DNA of 15,393 bases, taken from the NCBI GenBank assembly GCA_945906835.1, contig CAMDRL010000013.1:1-15393 (forward strand), in the 5' to 3' direction. The notes under the pieces are model-generated. The model was not told the DNA's origin. It did not search any database and worked only from the letters and a program-made list of their open reading frames with translations. Below are positions 13,334 through 15,393 of this stretch, in pieces. This DNA is from Rickettsia typhi. Its GTDB lineage: Bacteria > Pseudomonadota > Alphaproteobacteria > Rickettsiales > UBA1997. The translations under genes were made by a program, and so were the position numbers. Each line of letters begins with the position of its first letter. Position 1 is the first letter of the stretch.

Positions 13334-14647
13334 TTATGATTTAAAAACTTGCTTAAAAATATGATCAACATTCTTGGTATGATATGAAAGATCAAAAATT
13401 TCTTCTAACTTTTTATCACTAATTTTTCCTTGAACTTCCTCGTCGGTTTTTAGTAATTCCAGAAAATCAATATCTTCTTTCCAAACTTTCATGGCATTAG
13501 TTTGAACTATGCGATAAGCGTCTTCACGAGATATTTTCGCTTCTTCAATTAAAGTCAAAAGTACTCTTTGAGAAAAAACCAAGCCTTTTAAACGATTCAA
13601 ATTTTTCTGCATATTTTCAGGATAGATTAATAAATTTTCTATCATGGAAGTGAGACGGTTAAGCGCAAAATTTAGAGTTACAGTTGCGTCTGGCGCAATC
13701 ATTCTTTCAACAGAAGAATGCGAAATATCTCTTTCATGCCATAAAGCAACATTTTCTAAAGCTGGAACCACAGCACTTCTAACAATTCTTGCCAAGCCAG
13801 TTAAATTCTCACTTAGAACAGGATTGCGTTTGTGAGGCATTGCTGATGAGCCTTTTTGACCTTTGGAAAAAAACTCTTCAACTTCTAAAACTTCAGTGCG
13901 TTGTAAATGACGAATTTCAATAGCTAAATTTTCCACTGATGAAGCGATAACTCCCAAAACAGAAAAGAAAAATGCGTGACGATCTCTTGGAATTACCTGC
14001 GTTGAAACAGATTCTTCAGCTAAATTCATTTTTTCAGCAACATGTTTTTGCACGCTTGGATCAATGTTGGCAAATGTACCAACCGCACCAGAAATTGCAC
14101 AAACTGCGATTTCTTTTTTAGCTGCTTTTAAACGGTTTAAATTTCTTTCAAATTCAGCATAAAAACGCGCTAATTTTAAACCAAATGTTACAGGTTCAGC
14201 GTGAATACCGTGTGAACGACCCACGCAAACCGTGTCTTTATGTTCAAAAGCTCTTTTTTTAATTGCCACTAAAAGTCTTTCTAAGTCAGCAATTAAAATG
14301 TCAGAAGCTTGAGAAAGCTGCACAGAAAGACAAGTATCAAGCACATCAGAGCTTGTCATGCCAAGATGTACGAAGCGAGATTTTTCTCCAACCAATTCAG
14401 ATAAATGAGTTAAAAATGCGATTACATCATGCTTGGTTACAGCTTCAATTTCATCAATACGGGCAGCATTAAATTTACCGCCAGATTTTTTAAAATTTTC
14501 ACGAATTTCAGCCGCCGCACCTTTTGGCGCTACACCTAATTTTTCAAAAGCTTCTAAAGCATAAGTTTCAATATCAAACCAGATTTGATATTTATTTTCT
14601 TCTAACCAAATTTTGGTCATTTCTGGGCGAGAATAACGAGGAATCAT
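13334..14647 (-). CDS. purB: Adenylosuccinate lyase
   Basis: PurB carries out two fumarate-releasing steps of purine synthesis: SAICAR to AICAR, and adenylosuccinate to AMP. The 437-residue protein is full length for the short Bacillus-type enzyme. The superfamily signatures are seen: HLGMTSSDVLDT (about residues 94-105), GRSHGIHAEPVTFG (143-156, with the catalytic histidines), ISGAVGTFANI (about 185-195) and the flexible signature loop KGSSAMPHKRNP (265-276) with the catalytic serine. The C-terminal helical domain is intact. It begins 32 bp after hslU on the same strand and may share its transcript. A 95-bp palindromic repeat separates it from the downstream flavoprotein gene. Identification is firm. 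Confidence 0.96.
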   Translation of the reverse strand: MIPRYSRPEMTKIWLEENKYQIWFDIETYALEAFEKLGVAPKGAAAEIRENFKKSGGKFNAARIDEIEAVTKHDVIAFLTHLSELVGEKSRFVHLGMTSSDVLDTCLSVQLSQASDILIADLERLLVAIKKRAFEHKDTVCVGRSHGIHAEPVTFGLKLARFYAEFERNLNRLKAAKKEIAVCAISGAVGTFANIDPSVQKHVAEKMNLAEESVSTQVIPRDRHAFFFSVLGVIASSVENLAIEIRHLQRTEVLEVEEFFSKGQKGSSAMPHKRNPVLSENLTGLARIVRSAVVPALENVALWHERDISHSSVERMIAPDATVTLNFALNRLTSMIENLLIYPENMQKNLNRLKGLVFSQRVLLTLIEEAKISREDAYRIVQTNAMKVWKEDIDFLELLKTDEEVQGKISDKKLEEIFDLSYHTKNVDHIFKQVFKS

Positions 14648-14679
14648 GGTTTTGTTGGTTTTAGTTTTAGTATTCTTTA

Positions 14680-15393
14680 TTACAAAATAAATTTTGATAA
14701 ATCAGTTTTACCCGAAATCAAATCGCCTAAATGCGCTGCAACATAATCTTTGTCAATTTTTACAGTTGAGCCATCTTTCATTTCGCTTGCTGAAAAACTC
14801 ACATCTTCAAGAATTTTTTCTAACATGGTGTGAAGCCTTCTGGCTCCTATATTTTCAACTTCAGCATTTACCTTATGAGCAATTTTAGCAATTTCTTTTA
14901 CACCTTCTTCAGAGAAATTTAATTTCACTTTTTCAACTGCCAATAAAGCAACATATTGCTTAATTAAACTAGCTTCTGGTTCTTTTAAAATGCGCACCAA
15001 ATCAGCTTCAGTTAAAGGTTTTAATTGCACTCTAATTGGAAATCTACCTTGCAATTCAGGCAATAAATCTGCTGGTTTAGCCACATGAAAAGCACCAGAT
15101 GCAATGAACAAAATATGATCACTTTTGATTAAACCATATTTTGTGCTCACAGCTGTTCCTTCAACTAAAGGCAATAAATCTCTTTGTACGCCTTCACGAC
15201 TTACATCACCACCTTTCATGGAATTTTTAGCACAGATTTTATCAATCTCATCAATGAAAACTATGCCATCATTTTCCACAGATTTAATCGCCGCTTTAAT
15301 GATTTTTTCTTCATCAATCATTTTTTCTGATTCTTCGTCAACCAAGGTTTTAATGGCATCTTCAACGGTCATTTTGGCTTTTTTAGTTTTTTC
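14680..15393 (-). CDS. hslU: HslU ATPase subunit of the HslUV protease, 3' part (runs off the window)
   Basis: HslU unfolds proteins with ATP and feeds them to the HslV peptidase in the cytoplasm. The visible part begins in the intermediate domain ([17 protein letters not shown], matching the E. coli segment before the Walker B region). It contains Walker [12 protein letters not shown] and [17 protein letters not shown], then [30 protein letters not shown], the C-domain motif [14 protein letters not shown] and the conserved C-terminal DLSKFIL, which docks into HslV. The Met at 15372 is internal, because the open frame continues through the window edge; the Walker A region and true start lie beyond it. 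The order hslU then purB is on one strand with a short gap. Identification is firm. Confidence 0.95.
   Translation of the reverse strand, partial: EKTKKAKMTVEDAIKTLVDEESEKMIDEEKIIKAAIKSVENDGIVFIDEIDKICAKNSMKGGDVSREGVQRDLLPLVEGTAVSTKYGLIKSDHILFIASGAFHVAKPADLLPELQGRFPIRVQLKPLTEADLVRILKEPEASLIKQYVALLAVEKVKLNFSEEGVKEIAKIAHKVNAEVENIGARRLHTMLEKILEDVSFSASEMKDGSTVKIDKDYVAAHLGDLISGKTDLSKFIL

Overview
This is an AT-rich chromosomal segment that looks alphaproteobacterial and most like the Rickettsiales or a similar host-associated lineage. The pointers are an isc-type [2Fe-2S] ferredoxin, a DUF2125-like protein, a DUF2066 protein next to an AI-2E/PerM permease and purM, an IleRS fragment of the type with a long C-terminal extension, and many short palindromic repeats, some inside open reading frames. 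The presence of purM and purB argues against Rickettsia itself, which lacks purine synthesis. This placement is an inference from gene content.

Layout. Positions 3-2914 (minus strand) hold a tight cluster: ferredoxin, then a DUF2125-like membrane-anchored protein, then prmC. Positions 3033-4066 (plus) carry trmL and a small YqaA/DedA-like membrane protein. Positions 4195-6906 (minus) carry a DUF2066 secreted protein, an AI-2E/PerM permease and a MerR-type regulator. purM (7040-8038, plus) has a near-consensus sigma70 promoter and a leader that can fold. It is followed by a 36-bp perfect inverted repeat and then an open frame encoding only the C-terminal part of isoleucyl-tRNA synthetase. A convergent lipoprotein-like alpha/beta hydrolase has a one-base frameshift that separates its nucleophile from the rest of its active site. 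Positions 9990-11042 (plus) carry an AhpD-like protein that lacks one of the two catalytic cysteines, followed by a Dps-like ferritin. A secreted six-cysteine protein of unknown function (11048-11572, minus) is followed by about 400 bp without a gene, which seems to hold mobile-element debris. The right end (minus) has an HI0933/YhiN flavoprotein, purB and the 3' part of hslU, which runs off the window.

Most genes are housekeeping: translation (prmC, trmL, the ileS fragment), purine synthesis (purM, purB), oxidative stress and iron (ahpD-like, dps), Fe-S metabolism (fdx) and protein quality control (hslU). I see no defence system, CRISPR array, prophage or secondary-metabolite cluster. The most notable signal is a set of palindromic repeats in at least three sequence types. 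They occupy intergenic gaps, encode the C-terminus of TrmL, cover the start region of prmC, and form an in-frame insertion of about 29 residues in PrmC next to its catalytic NPPY motif. A likely shorter insertion lies in the HI0933 flavoprotein. This resembles the Rickettsia palindromic elements known to insert in protein-coding genes.
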